This document shows, in pieces, positions 44,236 through 53,281 of a stretch of 64,000 bases of DNA. The stretch is from Cloacimonetes bacterium UBA6097 (GTDB taxonomy: Bacteria; Cloacimonadota; Cloacimonadia; Cloacimonadales; Cloacimonadaceae). Every line of letters begins with the position of its first letter. Position 1 is the stretch's first letter. The position numbers were made by a program, and so were the translations under genes. The notes under the pieces were generated by a model that was given only the letters and a program-made list of their open reading frames with translations, searched no databases and was not told where the DNA came from. Location: contig DIWV01000004.1 in the NCBI GenBank assembly GCA_002435865.1, forward strand, positions 64,832 through 128,831, written 5' to 3'.

Positions 44236-45492
44236 ATGAACAAAAGGGTATATTTATCAGGAGTCGTTTTACTGGTTGTTTTGTTATGCACAACCCAGAT
44301 GCTGATGGCAGATCCGTTTGCCAAACGCATAACCGACACTGATTATCAGAAAATCACCTTTGCGCCTTATACCAGAATTCACAAAGTAGAATACTATTCA
44401 TATACTAACGAAGAACCGGCGCTGTTAAACTCAATGAGCATAAGTACGACAACAATTACCAACACAGACAGTTCAACAGTTGTTACTTTATCAAGCTATG
44501 AAGGCATTGTGCGTACAATAAATGATTTAACAGAAGTCGAGTATTATGAATACAGAGATGGTTACTATCCATATTACGGTTATTTCAGGTTTGTAATTAA
44601 TTCTGATGATAAGCTGGTGGAAGTTATCTCCAGACATCCAGGTTTATCAGATTCCGTGCATGCATACTTTCATTACCGTCCTGACGGTCAGCCCGACAGT
44701 TTGTATTATATGAAGGGTATCAATTCCAGCATCACATACTACAAAATGTTCTATGACCAGTTTAACCGGTTAGACTATTCTCTGCAGTATCTTTATTACC
44801 CGTATGAAAATGCCTCATATCTGTTCAGGAGATTTTCCCAGAATTACGGTACAAATCCTGTACACTATCCTTCTTCTCTGGATTTGGCAAACTACAGGTT
44901 TTATAAAATGACTGGAGCCTGGAATGGTGCATTTGAGGAATCAGTACCCATTTTTGACAAAAACTATGCTGCTCAGTCAATATCATTTGAACAATGGGAT
45001 GATTGGGGGGAAAGCTGGTATCCTGTGACCAGCTCTTTTTACGGAGTTCTTGCCAATAACAGCCAAATAGCGTTGATTAATGGCCAGCCCAATAACTACA
45101 CAGGTTATTTTTACTTTGATGAACATGGCTCATATATCGGCAGAGATATTGTTTATACCAACAACACTGTCGATGAATACCAGGTCAACTGGACATATAG
45201 TGTCCCTAATAATGACCCGACGGAAACACCTGCAGTGCAAATGATTTCTGCTTACCCCAATCCTTTTAACTCTGACCTTAATATTAAATTAGACTGCAAA
45301 ACACTCATAAACAGCGATATCAGCATCTACAATATCAAGGGACAGCTTATCAAATCATGGAAAGGTGTTAAATCAAATGAACTGACCTGGGACGGCAGGG
45401 ATAAAGACAATAAACCTGTAAAAAGTGGTGTGTATTTAATAAAAGCCGGTCAGGGACAAGATACATCTGTAGTTAAGGTTATTAAGTACTAA
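44236..45492 (+). CDS. Secreted YPNPF-domain protein (paralogue B)
   Basis: 418 aa with signal peptide (VYLSGVVLLVVLLCTTQMLM). The passenger resembles its neighbour in layout: FAKRITDTDYQKITF near the start, YEYRDGYYPYYGY, and FYFDEHGSYIGRD before the linker. The overall sequence has diverged. The C-terminal domain (SAYPNPF, DISIYNIKGQLIKSWKG, WDGRDKDNKPVKSGVYLIK) is nearly the same as in both neighbours, including at DNA level. A ribosome site (GGAGG, 44221-44225) precedes the ATG, 23 bp after the previous stop, so the genes are likely co-transcribed. Role unknown. Confidence 0.82.
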   Translation: MNKRVYLSGVVLLVVLLCTTQMLMADPFAKRITDTDYQKITFAPYTRIHKVEYYSYTNEEPALLNSMSISTTTITNTDSSTVVTLSSYEGIVRTINDLTEVEYYEYRDGYYPYYGYFRFVINSDDKLVEVISRHPGLSDSVHAYFHYRPDGQPDSLYYMKGINSSITYYKMFYDQFNRLDYSLQYLYYPYENASYLFRRFSQNYGTNPVHYPSSLDLANYRFYKMTGAWNGAFEESVPIFDKNYAAQSISFEQWDDWGESWYPVTSSFYGVLANNSQIALINGQPNNYTGYFYFDEHGSYIGRDIVYTNNTVDEYQVNWTYSVPNNDPTETPAVQMISAYPNPFNSDLNIKLDCKTLINSDISIYNIKGQLIKSWKGVKSNELTWDGRDKDNKPVKSGVYLIKAGQGQDTSVVKVIKY

Positions 45493-45533
45493 ATTATTCT
45501 AAAGAATTTTCTCTATTATTTAAAGGATACATA

Positions 45534-46835
45534 ATGAATAAGATGTTTTACAGGATATTGTTCATGATAGTTATATTACTAATATCTGTCTATCTTTTTG
45601 CAGACAATTCTGACAGAGAATACTGGCGGTTGCATACATATTCAGATGATTGGTATTATAGTGGGCCGGGAGGTCCTTCAGGTTCAAGTAGTAGTTTCCA
45701 TTACATGTATAATAGCCAATCTCCTCAGCTTATTGATTCAATCCATATTAGTAAACACTACTGGAGCGAATACAACAATGATCATTATGAATATACTGTT
45801 CCTTATATTAGTTTATTAATCAGCTATCCTGAATATTATGTAATCCAACAGACACATGCAGCTGGACAGTTAACAGTTAAGGAAGTTATTGTAAAAGATA
45901 ACGATGACAGATTTCTTTCATATGCTATTCATAAACAGAGCAGCGGTCCTATGTATCTTTCCTATAGAACTGATTGGACTTATGATAATAATAATCGCTT
46001 TGCAGATGTTTTTTATTACAGAAATCCGGTAGATTACCAATACGCTTATAATGGATTTTGGAGATTTGTTACTGAATATGACTCAACCAATCTCAAGATA
46101 TCTGAGACAAGGTATCATTCTACTGATTCTTTAAACTGGACACCCACTTATCTGGTCAATTATTATTATAGTACGGACTCCTTACCTGAATCGTTTTTAG
46201 TTAAAGAAAGAGAACCTTATCTGAATATCAATGATTTCTGGTTTCCTGATGTGGTTGATAACTTTCAAATCGACTCCTTATCGGTTATGAACTATGAAAA
46301 CAACCAGTGGTCAAGGTGGGGTTCAATTGACTATGATTACAATATTAACTATACAACCGAAACTATATTTGTTTCAGTAAGTTCACCTGTTTACAACCTC
46401 GTTTGGACTGATTCACCTGCATATATTACAGGTACAACATATTATTTGAACGGATTTCTTAAAAGTTATAGCCTATACAATGATATAATGGATATTATGC
46501 ATCCATCCTCAGGTTCTTATTATTATTCATGGATTGACGAAAATACATCTGTCTTTGATGAAGTTATTCCAACAGCAACAGTGCCACTATATACCTATCC
46601 CAATCCCTTTAATACAAATCTCAACATCAAAATTGACAGCAAAACTCCTGCAAACTTTGATATCAGCATCTACAACATCAAGGGGCAGCTTATCCGCAGT
46701 TGGAAGGGTATTAAATCCAATGAACTTACCTGGGATGGCAGGGATAAAGACAATAAACCTGTCAAAAGCGGAGTGTATCTGATAAAAGCAAAACGGGGAC
46801 AAGATACATCGGTTGTTAAGGTAATTAAGTTTTAG
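45534..46835 (+). CDS. Secreted YPNPF-domain protein (paralogue C)
   Basis: 433 aa with signal peptide (YRILFMIVILLISVYLFA). The passenger is Tyr/Ser-rich with WSRWGSIDYDYNINYT and TYYLNGFLKSYSLY matching positions in paralogues A and B. It carries a Gly/Pro/Ser stretch near the N-terminus (GPGGPSGSSSS). The C-terminal domain has YTYPNPF, DISIYNIKGQLIRSWKG and the shared WDGRDKDNKPVKSGVYLIK. It is the last gene before the origin region. The ribosome site AAAGGA is 9 bp before the ATG. The function of this trio is not known. Confidence 0.82.
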   Translation: MNKMFYRILFMIVILLISVYLFADNSDREYWRLHTYSDDWYYSGPGGPSGSSSSFHYMYNSQSPQLIDSIHISKHYWSEYNNDHYEYTVPYISLLISYPEYYVIQQTHAAGQLTVKEVIVKDNDDRFLSYAIHKQSSGPMYLSYRTDWTYDNNNRFADVFYYRNPVDYQYAYNGFWRFVTEYDSTNLKISETRYHSTDSLNWTPTYLVNYYYSTDSLPESFLVKEREPYLNINDFWFPDVVDNFQIDSLSVMNYENNQWSRWGSIDYDYNINYTTETIFVSVSSPVYNLVWTDSPAYITGTTYYLNGFLKSYSLYNDIMDIMHPSSGSYYYSWIDENTSVFDEVIPTATVPLYTYPNPFNTNLNIKIDSKTPANFDISIYNIKGQLIRSWKGIKSNELTWDGRDKDNKPVKSGVYLIKAKRGQDTSVVKVIKF

Positions 46836-47230
46836 TTAATTCAAGAGAACACGAAACACACAGAAAAGGCGAAATACACAAAAAAGAATAAGCAAGATCC
46901 CTGCCTGCGCAGGAATGACAGATTTTAATTATGTCTGTAATAGATTTAAGCATTACTTTGCGGCTTTGCATCTTTGTTTCTTCGCGTTTGATATAACAAC
47001 GTTGTCTATTTTCAATTACATCATCGTTTTCTCTGTACCAATATAGAAAAATAATTATCTTTTTTTTCCGTGAAATCCGTGGTAAATAAATTTAAAACAG
47101 CATGGATCCCTGCCTGCGCAGGGACGACAACACTCGTATAACAGGAATGACATACAGCTTAGCCTATAAAGTTGCATCTTTGACTACTCAGTTACTTTAA
47201 GTAATTTCCAATCTTCACTCTCTAATCATC
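46836..47230. repeat. Intergenic repeats upstream of the origin region
   Basis: An inverted CGTG/CTGTG copy (about 46845-46885) and a direct copy (47063-47092) face each other with no gene between. Inside are a dRS3-like repeat (46895-46919) and a CGCAAAG-type repeat (about 46953-46990). Another dRS3-like repeat is at 47104-47128. This could be a gene-less version of the GxxExxY element layout. Confidence 0.6.
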
Positions 47231-47243
47231 CATCAGAGATTAA

Positions 47244-47300
47244 AGGGAGATGCTAGGGTGATCTAAGGGTGCGACCCTTAGATCACCCTAGCATCTCCCT
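47244..47300. repeat. Perfect long palindrome, 27-bp arms, 3-nt loop (copy 2)
   Basis: Arms 47244-47270 and 47274-47300 around GCG are exact reverse complements (arm starts AGGGAGATGCTAGGG). Imperfect pairing continues outward (CCATCAGAGAT with ATCTCCCACGG). It is near-identical to the copy at 30284. It lies about 170 bp before the first clear DnaA box. Confidence 0.93.
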
Positions 47301-47449
47301 TGTATCTCCCACGGAACAAGTAAGATGGATTAAAGATAAAACAGTGAATATTAGTATATGTGTTTCGAAAATAAGACACTCACTTTTATCAAACAAATTT
47401 TTAATATTAGTAATTACTTATTACAGATAATCTTAATTGCTGGCAACAG

Positions 47450-47794
47450 ATATACACATAATATACACAACTGTGGATAACTCTCTGGAGTGGTTGTAAT
47501 AACCGCCTGTGTAATAATTTTACTACATGCAAAACAGGTATTTATCACTGCTTGACAAATAGAGAAGAATGAAAAAACTACGATTAATCAATATAGAAGT
47601 GCTCAGTAAAAATAGTATTATTCTGATAGCTGTTGAGATACAAGGAGTTGCATAGGAAGTGTGGATAATATGTGGATAACTTTTATAAAAAATTATTATC
47701 CGGCTTCTTTTACTGATTTACATCTGATATATTTTACAGGCATTTAGGAATAATTAGCCGGCTCAGATGCCTTCCCTAAACGCTTTGTGTATAA
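47450..47794. promoter_or_regulatory. DnaA boxes upstream of dnaA
   Basis: Sites matching TTATNCACA, all on the minus strand, are at 47472-47480, 47660-47668, 47671-47679 and 47786-47794. One-mismatch sites (ATATACACA) are at 47450-47458 and 47461-47469, phased 11 bp apart with the 47472 site. The 47660 and 47671 pair is also 11 bp apart. The last site is 24 bp before the dnaA start, consistent with autoregulation. Confidence 0.8.
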
Positions 47795-47817
47795 ATCTTT
47801 GAAAAATAGTAGGAAAC

Positions 47818-49155
47818 ATGAGTATGGACCAAGATATCTGGCAGAATATTTTAGACAAATTAGAAGAAAACGTTAAATCCGATACTTTCAGAACCTGGTT
47901 CTCCGACACACGTTTGGTGGACATGACGGACACCAGTTTGAGCATCCAGGTGGGAACTCCTTTTGCGGCAAAATATCTCAATCAGAATTACACTGATGTA
48001 TTGTCTGAGATTTCTTATGCTTTATACAGAAAGAAATATGAAGTGCAGTTCATCCCGCAGAAAAGCCGTTCGACCAAAGCACCTAAACGCAAAGCTGACG
48101 AAGGTTCCAACGGTGTAATGGCGAACAGAAACCTGAATGACCGTTACAGCTTTGAACAGTTTGTAGTCGGCAGAAACAATAACTTTGCATATTCTGCAGC
48201 ATACAGTGTGGCAGAACAACCCGGCAGCAGCTATAATCCTTTGTTTATTTACGGCGAATCAGGCATGGGGAAGACCCATCTGATGCAGGCAATCGGCAAC
48301 TGGGTTATGCAAAACGGACGTAATTACTCCATATACTATACAACTTCAGAAGAATTTACCAACGAAATGATAGATTCTATCCGTGGCAACAGGATGAGCG
48401 AGTTCCGCAACAAATTCCGCAAGGTTGATTTACTGCTGGTGGATGATGTGCACTTTTTATCCAAAAAGGAAGGTACACAGGAAGAATTTTTCCATACTTT
48501 TAATGCTTTATTTGAAAAGAAAAAACAGATAGTGCTTACATCGGACAGACCTCCCAAGGATATTCCTGACTTGGAAAACAGGCTGGTAACACGTTTTGAA
48601 AGCGGACTGCTGGCAGACCTCAAAAATCCTGATTTTGAAACAAGGGTGGCAATCCTGAAGAAGAAAGCTGAACCGGAAAAATCTTTTCTTAACGAAGAAA
48701 TACTTAATTTTATTGCCGATAATATCACCAGCAGTGTCAGAGCGCTGGAAGGTTCTCTTATCAGAATATTGGCATATTCATCTTATAATAAGCTCAAGCC
48801 GGAGCAGATTAATCCCGAGCTGGCAAGAGATATTCTGGCAGACATGATGAAGGAAAGCAGAAAAGACATTACACTGGATAATATCACCCAGCAGGTCTGT
48901 AAGTTTTATAATCTTACGATATCGCAGCTGGTAGATAAGACCCGTAAACAGAATATTTCCTTTCCCAGACAGGTGGCAATGTACCTGGCAAACCTGCTGA
49001 TACCGTCTCTGTCTTTAAAAGATATTGCTGAATATTACAAGAGAAAAGACCATACTACTGTTTTACATGCCAAGCGTATGATAGAAAACCAGTTTAATGA
49101 AGATAATGAATTCCGCAGCCAGATTGAAGCCTTAATTAAAGATATCAAGGGATAA
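47818..49155 (+). CDS. dnaA: Chromosomal replication initiator DnaA
   Basis: 445 aa. Domain I (about 1-80) has WQNILDKLEENVKSDTFRTW. A short linker follows. Domain III carries Walker A GESGMGKTHLMQAIGN, Walker B LLLVDDVHFLSKKEG, sensor 1 IVLTSDRPPKDI, and the box VII arginine region LVTRFESGL. Domain IV has the DnaA-box helix-turn-helix and signature LKDIAEYYKRKDHTTVLHAK. It binds the surrounding TTATNCACA sites and melts the origin. The ATG at 47818 is followed by a second in-frame ATG two codons later. dnaN, recF and gyrB are not next to it, unlike in many bacteria. Confidence 0.96.
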   Translation: MSMDQDIWQNILDKLEENVKSDTFRTWFSDTRLVDMTDTSLSIQVGTPFAAKYLNQNYTDVLSEISYALYRKKYEVQFIPQKSRSTKAPKRKADEGSNGVMANRNLNDRYSFEQFVVGRNNNFAYSAAYSVAEQPGSSYNPLFIYGESGMGKTHLMQAIGNWVMQNGRNYSIYYTTSEEFTNEMIDSIRGNRMSEFRNKFRKVDLLLVDDVHFLSKKEGTQEEFFHTFNALFEKKKQIVLTSDRPPKDIPDLENRLVTRFESGLLADLKNPDFETRVAILKKKAEPEKSFLNEEILNFIADNITSSVRALEGSLIRILAYSSYNKLKPEQINPELARDILADMMKESRKDITLDNITQQVCKFYNLTISQLVDKTRKQNISFPRQVAMYLANLLIPSLSLKDIAEYYKRKDHTTVLHAKRMIENQFNEDNEFRSQIEALIKDIKG

Positions 49156-49451
49156 ACTCTACATGTATATAAATTATAAAGTTAGGGTATTTTATATTAG
49201 CTTATACACAGTTGGTGATAACTCTATGTGGATAGCTGTGAATAACGGTCAATTAAGCCTTCCTTTTAAAAAAAGAGTGGACAAGATTGGAGAGATTTAA
49301 TAATTATCCACAACTTATCCACAGGATTTTTTTTGTCCTAAAAGTATATAATAATGAGGTTTAACATACATAATATTTTGTTATACGCATATCCACCATA
49401 CCTACTAATACTACTGTATTTATATAATAAAATAAGAAAGGATTAATATAT
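49156..49451. other. oriC: Probable oriC: DnaA boxes and AT-rich stretch
   Basis: TTATNCACA sites are at 49202-49210 (plus), 49237-49245 (minus), 49304-49312 (plus) and 49315-49323 (plus). A one-mismatch site is at 49227-49235. The last pair is 11 bp apart in the same direction and is followed by an AT-rich stretch (49324-49450, with TATATAATAATGAGG), a candidate unwinding element. Together with the boxes upstream of dnaA this suggests a bipartite origin. No experimental evidence. Confidence 0.75.
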
Positions 49452-50669
49452 ATGATTATGAAAAAATTATCAGGACTAAAGCTGCTGAGCATGTTGATAA
49501 TTATAATAGCATTAGCATCTGCCTGTACCAGGAAAGATAATCTTACCGGTGATAACTGGTCAGGCATCGGACCTCAGATAGCTGTTTCAGATAGCTTTAA
49601 CCTGGCATATTCATATCAGCATGAAGGTAAGGTAAAAGGTACAGAAGGTTATATACTATGCGGATCTGAAGATGGAATTACTGCAGTAAGTGTATTGAGA
49701 TTTACGGGTCTTCAGGAAGAGATGACAGTGATAGAGCAACCTACGTTAAAGATAGTGGCAACCCGCAGGTCTCCTTTGGAAACACGGTCTCCTCTGGAAT
49801 TATCCTTTCATAAGTTAAACCAGAACTGGGCTCCTGATTCAACTGATTTAATATCCGATGCAAATATAACTCCTTTGGATATTCCTGATTATGTAGTAGC
49901 TGATTCTGTTAGTTCTTTAGGTGATACCCTGACGGTAAACATCTCTGCAGATATAATCCAGAACTGGAAAACAACGGATGTAACAGGTTTTAATTTGGTT
50001 ATCAAAGCAGAAGAGGATGGCTGGCTGGAGTTTAAAGCCAATGAATTAGCAAACGGAGCTTTACTTACTTTTAAATATCGTGTGCCTGACGACACGACTA
50101 CTTATACTTATAACCAGAGAGCATATAAAGACAGCTACAGGATAACAGGTACACAAGATAATATTGAAGATGATTTAAAACTTAAAAACCTCAGGCCTGA
50201 ACGGATGTATCTGAAGTATACCCTGCCTAATTCAATGTTCGTTGATACTTTGGGTAATGAATTAAATGCAACAGAAAGAAAAAGAATGACAATCAACAAA
50301 GCAGAACTTATTCTGTTTGTTAAAGACAATCCTTACTACGAAAATACTGTCTGCTATTTTTATCCATATAGAGTCAAAGCAGATACTTTAGCTGCTCCGA
50401 CAGTGCTGACTGACAGTGATTTGGAAGCTGTAGCCTATACCTACAGCAGTGGAACCAAAATTACTGCAGATTCGGTTAAGATTGATATTACTGCAATTAC
50501 ACAAGGTTTTACTTCCGCCGATTTGCAGAATAACGGTATTGTTATTAAAAATAATGCCGAGATGATGAACTTCGGAAGTGTGGAATTCTGGCATTATTCA
50601 GATGCACCTGCAGGTAAAAAGCCTTATGTAAAAATCTATTATACCATTCCTTTCCTGAAAGGTGATTAA
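49452..50669 (+). CDS. Lipoprotein, DNRLRE-like, unknown function
   Basis: 405 aa. The ATG at 49452 has AAAGGA at best spacing; a second ATG lies two codons later. The lipoprotein signal ends in a lipobox-like ASAC (IIIIALASAC). Two similar beta domains are suggested: VSVLRFTGL, TVNISADIIQNWKTTDVTGF with LTFKYRVP, and again KAELILFVKD, VKIDITAITQGFTSADLQNN with VKIYYTIP. This strand order resembles DNRLRE-type domains of secreted proteins, a tentative match. It is followed 18 bp later by the PpiC-like gene. It may be a surface or periplasmic lipoprotein. Confidence 0.72.
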   Translation: MIMKKLSGLKLLSMLIIIIALASACTRKDNLTGDNWSGIGPQIAVSDSFNLAYSYQHEGKVKGTEGYILCGSEDGITAVSVLRFTGLQEEMTVIEQPTLKIVATRRSPLETRSPLELSFHKLNQNWAPDSTDLISDANITPLDIPDYVVADSVSSLGDTLTVNISADIIQNWKTTDVTGFNLVIKAEEDGWLEFKANELANGALLTFKYRVPDDTTTYTYNQRAYKDSYRITGTQDNIEDDLKLKNLRPERMYLKYTLPNSMFVDTLGNELNATERKRMTINKAELILFVKDNPYYENTVCYFYPYRVKADTLAAPTVLTDSDLEAVAYTYSSGTKITADSVKIDITAITQGFTSADLQNNGIVIKNNAEMMNFGSVEFWHYSDAPAGKKPYVKIYYTIPFLKGD

Positions 50670-50687
50670 TCAGTCCGGTTTGTTAAT

Positions 50688-51488
50688 ATGAAATATCTTT
50701 TACCATTGCTTGTCCTGCTGGCTGCTGTTTCTGCCTGCTCAATGTTTGAAAAGAAAGGTGAAATCATAGCACAGGTGGATAAAGAGACTTTGACCATGGA
50801 AGAATTCAAGGCTAATTTCACAGAAGCAGAATGGAAAGAACTATCTTCCGAACAAAAAAAGGAATATGCCCAGCAATGGGTAAATCTCATCCTGCTGGCA
50901 AAAGAAGCAGAAAAACAAGGTCTTGATAAAGATAGGATGGTAAAAAACCGCATCAAATATGCCGAACAGAAGATTCTGGGAAATGCATTGATTTCTTCAC
51001 GTCTGGCTGCCCAGAAAATAAGTGAAGAAGACATGTTTAACTATTACAGGATTCACCAGGGCGATTTTACCAAGCCGATGATGAATTATAAAGTGCAACG
51101 TATTTACCTTACTGATGCCAATCTTCTGAATAAAGTAAAACTGGAAATCGTGAACGGCATGCGCTTTGAAGATGCTGCCAGAGTATATTCTCTGGAAGAG
51201 CTTGGCAAATCAGGCGGATTTATGGGAACTGTAACACCGGCTGATCCGGATAGTTCTTTCTGGCTGGCAGTGCATAATCTGAAATTGTATGAAATAACTA
51301 CTATTCAGAAAGATAACGGTTATTACATTCTGCGTCCGTATATGGAAGAACAGGGAACGGGAACAACAGGTTTTGAAGACCTTAAGGATGAAATCAGGAG
51401 AAGAATTCTTGAGGAAAGACGCAAACAGGTCTACGATGACTTGTTACAGGAATTAAAGAGCAAATCAGATGTGTATCTGATGATATAA
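50688..51488 (+). CDS. PpiC-type peptidyl-prolyl isomerase lipoprotein
   Basis: 266 aa. Lipoprotein signal (MKYLLPLLVLLAAVSACSMF). The SurA-N-like helical region (about 25-110: VDKETLTMEEFKANFTEAEW) is followed by a parvulin-like domain (about 125-215: YKVQRIYLTD, RFEDAARVYSLEELGKSGGF, NGYYILRPY). A conserved parvulin histidine at the start of the domain is not evident, so it may work as a holdase more than an isomerase. It is probably a periplasmic chaperone for outer-membrane proteins. It is followed 16 bp later by the SurA-like gene. Confidence 0.85.
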   Translation: MKYLLPLLVLLAAVSACSMFEKKGEIIAQVDKETLTMEEFKANFTEAEWKELSSEQKKEYAQQWVNLILLAKEAEKQGLDKDRMVKNRIKYAEQKILGNALISSRLAAQKISEEDMFNYYRIHQGDFTKPMMNYKVQRIYLTDANLLNKVKLEIVNGMRFEDAARVYSLEELGKSGGFMGTVTPADPDSSFWLAVHNLKLYEITTIQKDNGYYILRPYMEEQGTGTTGFEDLKDEIRRRILEERRKQVYDDLLQELKSKSDVYLMI

Positions 51489-51504
51489 AAAGGAAATTTT
51501 AAAG

Positions 51505-52761
51505 ATGAAAAGAATGTTTTTAACAGTAATTCTGGTAATAATGCTGCCGCTTTTATTTGCTGAAGTGGTAGATAAGATTATTGCCAGGGTTGGAAATGAT
51601 ATAATTCTCTTGAGCGACCTGGTAAAACAGATTAACCAGATGAAAAGTGCCGGATTAATTAAAGAAGATATGCATGAAAGTGATATCCTGGCACAGATGA
51701 TTGAAAGTAAATTAATTGTCCAGAAAGCCAAAGACCTTGATTACAAAGTTGACGATGCCAAAATAAAACAGGCTGCGGAAAAACAAATCAAGCAGATCAA
51801 AGCCAAATTCGATTCTGAAGAACAATATACTATGGAACTCAGGAAAATGAAGCTGACCAACAGCGACCTTCTGAAGTATTTTACCGATGTCATGACTGAA
51901 CAGGCTTTAACACAGATGTTTTATCAGAAAGAAATTGCTGTCAAGGTTATCGTAACTGACAAAGAAATGCAGGAATTTTATAATACATACAAAGATACTC
52001 TGGCTGTAAAACCTGTTACCTGGAATATCGGGATGATTATAAGAAATGTTGAACCCAGCGAAGAAACCCAAAAAAAGCAGTTAAAAGCTATAAAAGCTAT
52101 TCAGGAAAGACTGAAGAAAGGTGAAAACTTTGCTGATGTTGCACGTTCTGATAGTGAATGTCCCAGTGCTCCCCAGGGTGGGGATCTTGGTTTTGTTTCC
52201 AGAGGAATGATGGTCAAGCCTTTTGAAGATGCTGCTTTTGCTTTAAAGATTGGTGAAATCAGCGATATAGTCCAGACTCAGTATGGTTATCATATCATCA
52301 AAATGGAAGAAAAACGCGGTGACGAAATAAGAGTAAGCCATATTCTTAAACTGGTGCAGGCTACTGCTGCTGATACAATAGCTGCCAGGCAGAAAATGGA
52401 AGAAATACGGCAGGAAATTCTAAATGGAAAAAGCTTTGCTGAAATGGCTGCCAGGTGGTCTATTGATCAAGATTCTGCTAAAGATGGGGGAAGCATAGGC
52501 GAATATGGTGAAAAAGACTTTCCGGAGCTGTTTGCTCCCATTCTCAAGGCTTTAAAAGTTAGTGAAGTATCGCAGGTTCTGGAAAATGAAGGGATGTTTT
52601 ATCTCTTTACCAAAACTGCAGAAATCCCCAGTCGTTTGATGAGCTTTGAAGAAGTACGCGAACAGATAAAAAATGTCCTCTCTCAGCAGAAGCAGGTTAA
52701 GGTTTATGATGACTGGATTGAACAATTGAAACAGGAAAACCACGTAGAGATAATGCTTTGA
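51505..52761 (+). CDS. surA: SurA-like periplasmic chaperone with two parvulin domains
   Basis: 418 aa. Signal peptide (MKRMFLTVILVIMLPLLFA). The N-domain starts EVVDKIIARVGNDIILLSDL, a SurA hallmark. Two PpiC/parvulin domains follow: about 170-270 (WNIGMIIRNV, ENFADVARSDSECPSAPQGG, YGYHIIKMEEKRGDEIRVSH) and about 275-375 (HILKLVQATAADT, SFAEMAARWSIDQDSAKDGG). SurA escorts barrel proteins to the BAM complex. The pgpA TTG start overlaps its stop. Confidence 0.92.
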   Translation: MKRMFLTVILVIMLPLLFAEVVDKIIARVGNDIILLSDLVKQINQMKSAGLIKEDMHESDILAQMIESKLIVQKAKDLDYKVDDAKIKQAAEKQIKQIKAKFDSEEQYTMELRKMKLTNSDLLKYFTDVMTEQALTQMFYQKEIAVKVIVTDKEMQEFYNTYKDTLAVKPVTWNIGMIIRNVEPSEETQKKQLKAIKAIQERLKKGENFADVARSDSECPSAPQGGDLGFVSRGMMVKPFEDAAFALKIGEISDIVQTQYGYHIIKMEEKRGDEIRVSHILKLVQATAADTIAARQKMEEIRQEILNGKSFAEMAARWSIDQDSAKDGGSIGEYGEKDFPELFAPILKALKVSEVSQVLENEGMFYLFTKTAEIPSRLMSFEEVREQIKNVLSQQKQVKVYDDWIEQLKQENHVEIML

Positions 52762-53267
52762 CAGAAGAGCAGCCGGTAATTAAACAAAAACAGGATATAT
52801 TTACTGTTCTCAGCACCCTTCTGGGAATAGGTTTCATACCTTTTATGCCCGGAACATTTGGTACGCTTGCTGGAGTAATAGTTTACCTTAGCATCCCCGA
52901 AGCATGGCTGAATTACTTTCCATTATTGTATTATTATATATCAGCCATTGTTGCTTTGTACTTTATTGGCGTTTATATTACAGGTAAAGCAGAAAAAAAG
53001 CTTGGACACGATTCCGGCAGCATTGTCTTTGATGAATTTGTCGGATACATGATATGCGTTATGTTTTTACCAAAGTCATATTTGCTGGCTATCTATACCT
53101 TTGCTATTTTCAGAGTGTTTGATATAGCCAAACCACAGCCAATCCGGCTGACTCAAAAACTAAAAGGCGGATGGGGTGTCATGACAGATGATGTTTTGGC
53201 AGCCGTATTTACTAATTTATTTATGCAGATAATGATTAGGATTTATCCCCGTTTCTTTGTATATTAA
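52758..53267 (+). CDS. pgpA: Phosphatidylglycerophosphatase A
   Basis: 169 aa. The TTG at 52758 overlaps the surA stop; no better upstream start is free. It dephosphorylates phosphatidylglycerol phosphate in phospholipid synthesis. The opening GIGFIPFMPGTFGTLAGVIV is the family motif. The conserved acidic core DSGSIVFDEFVGYMICVMF and the lumenal end GGWGVMTDDVLAAVFTN hold the expected Asp residues. About four membrane helices are visible. It is followed 14 bp later by yajC. Confidence 0.9.
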   Translation: MTEEQPVIKQKQDIFTVLSTLLGIGFIPFMPGTFGTLAGVIVYLSIPEAWLNYFPLLYYYISAIVALYFIGVYITGKAEKKLGHDSGSIVFDEFVGYMICVMFLPKSYLLAIYTFAIFRVFDIAKPQPIRLTQKLKGGWGVMTDDVLAAVFTNLFMQIMIRIYPRFFVY

Positions 53268-53281
53268 AAAAGGAGATATAG

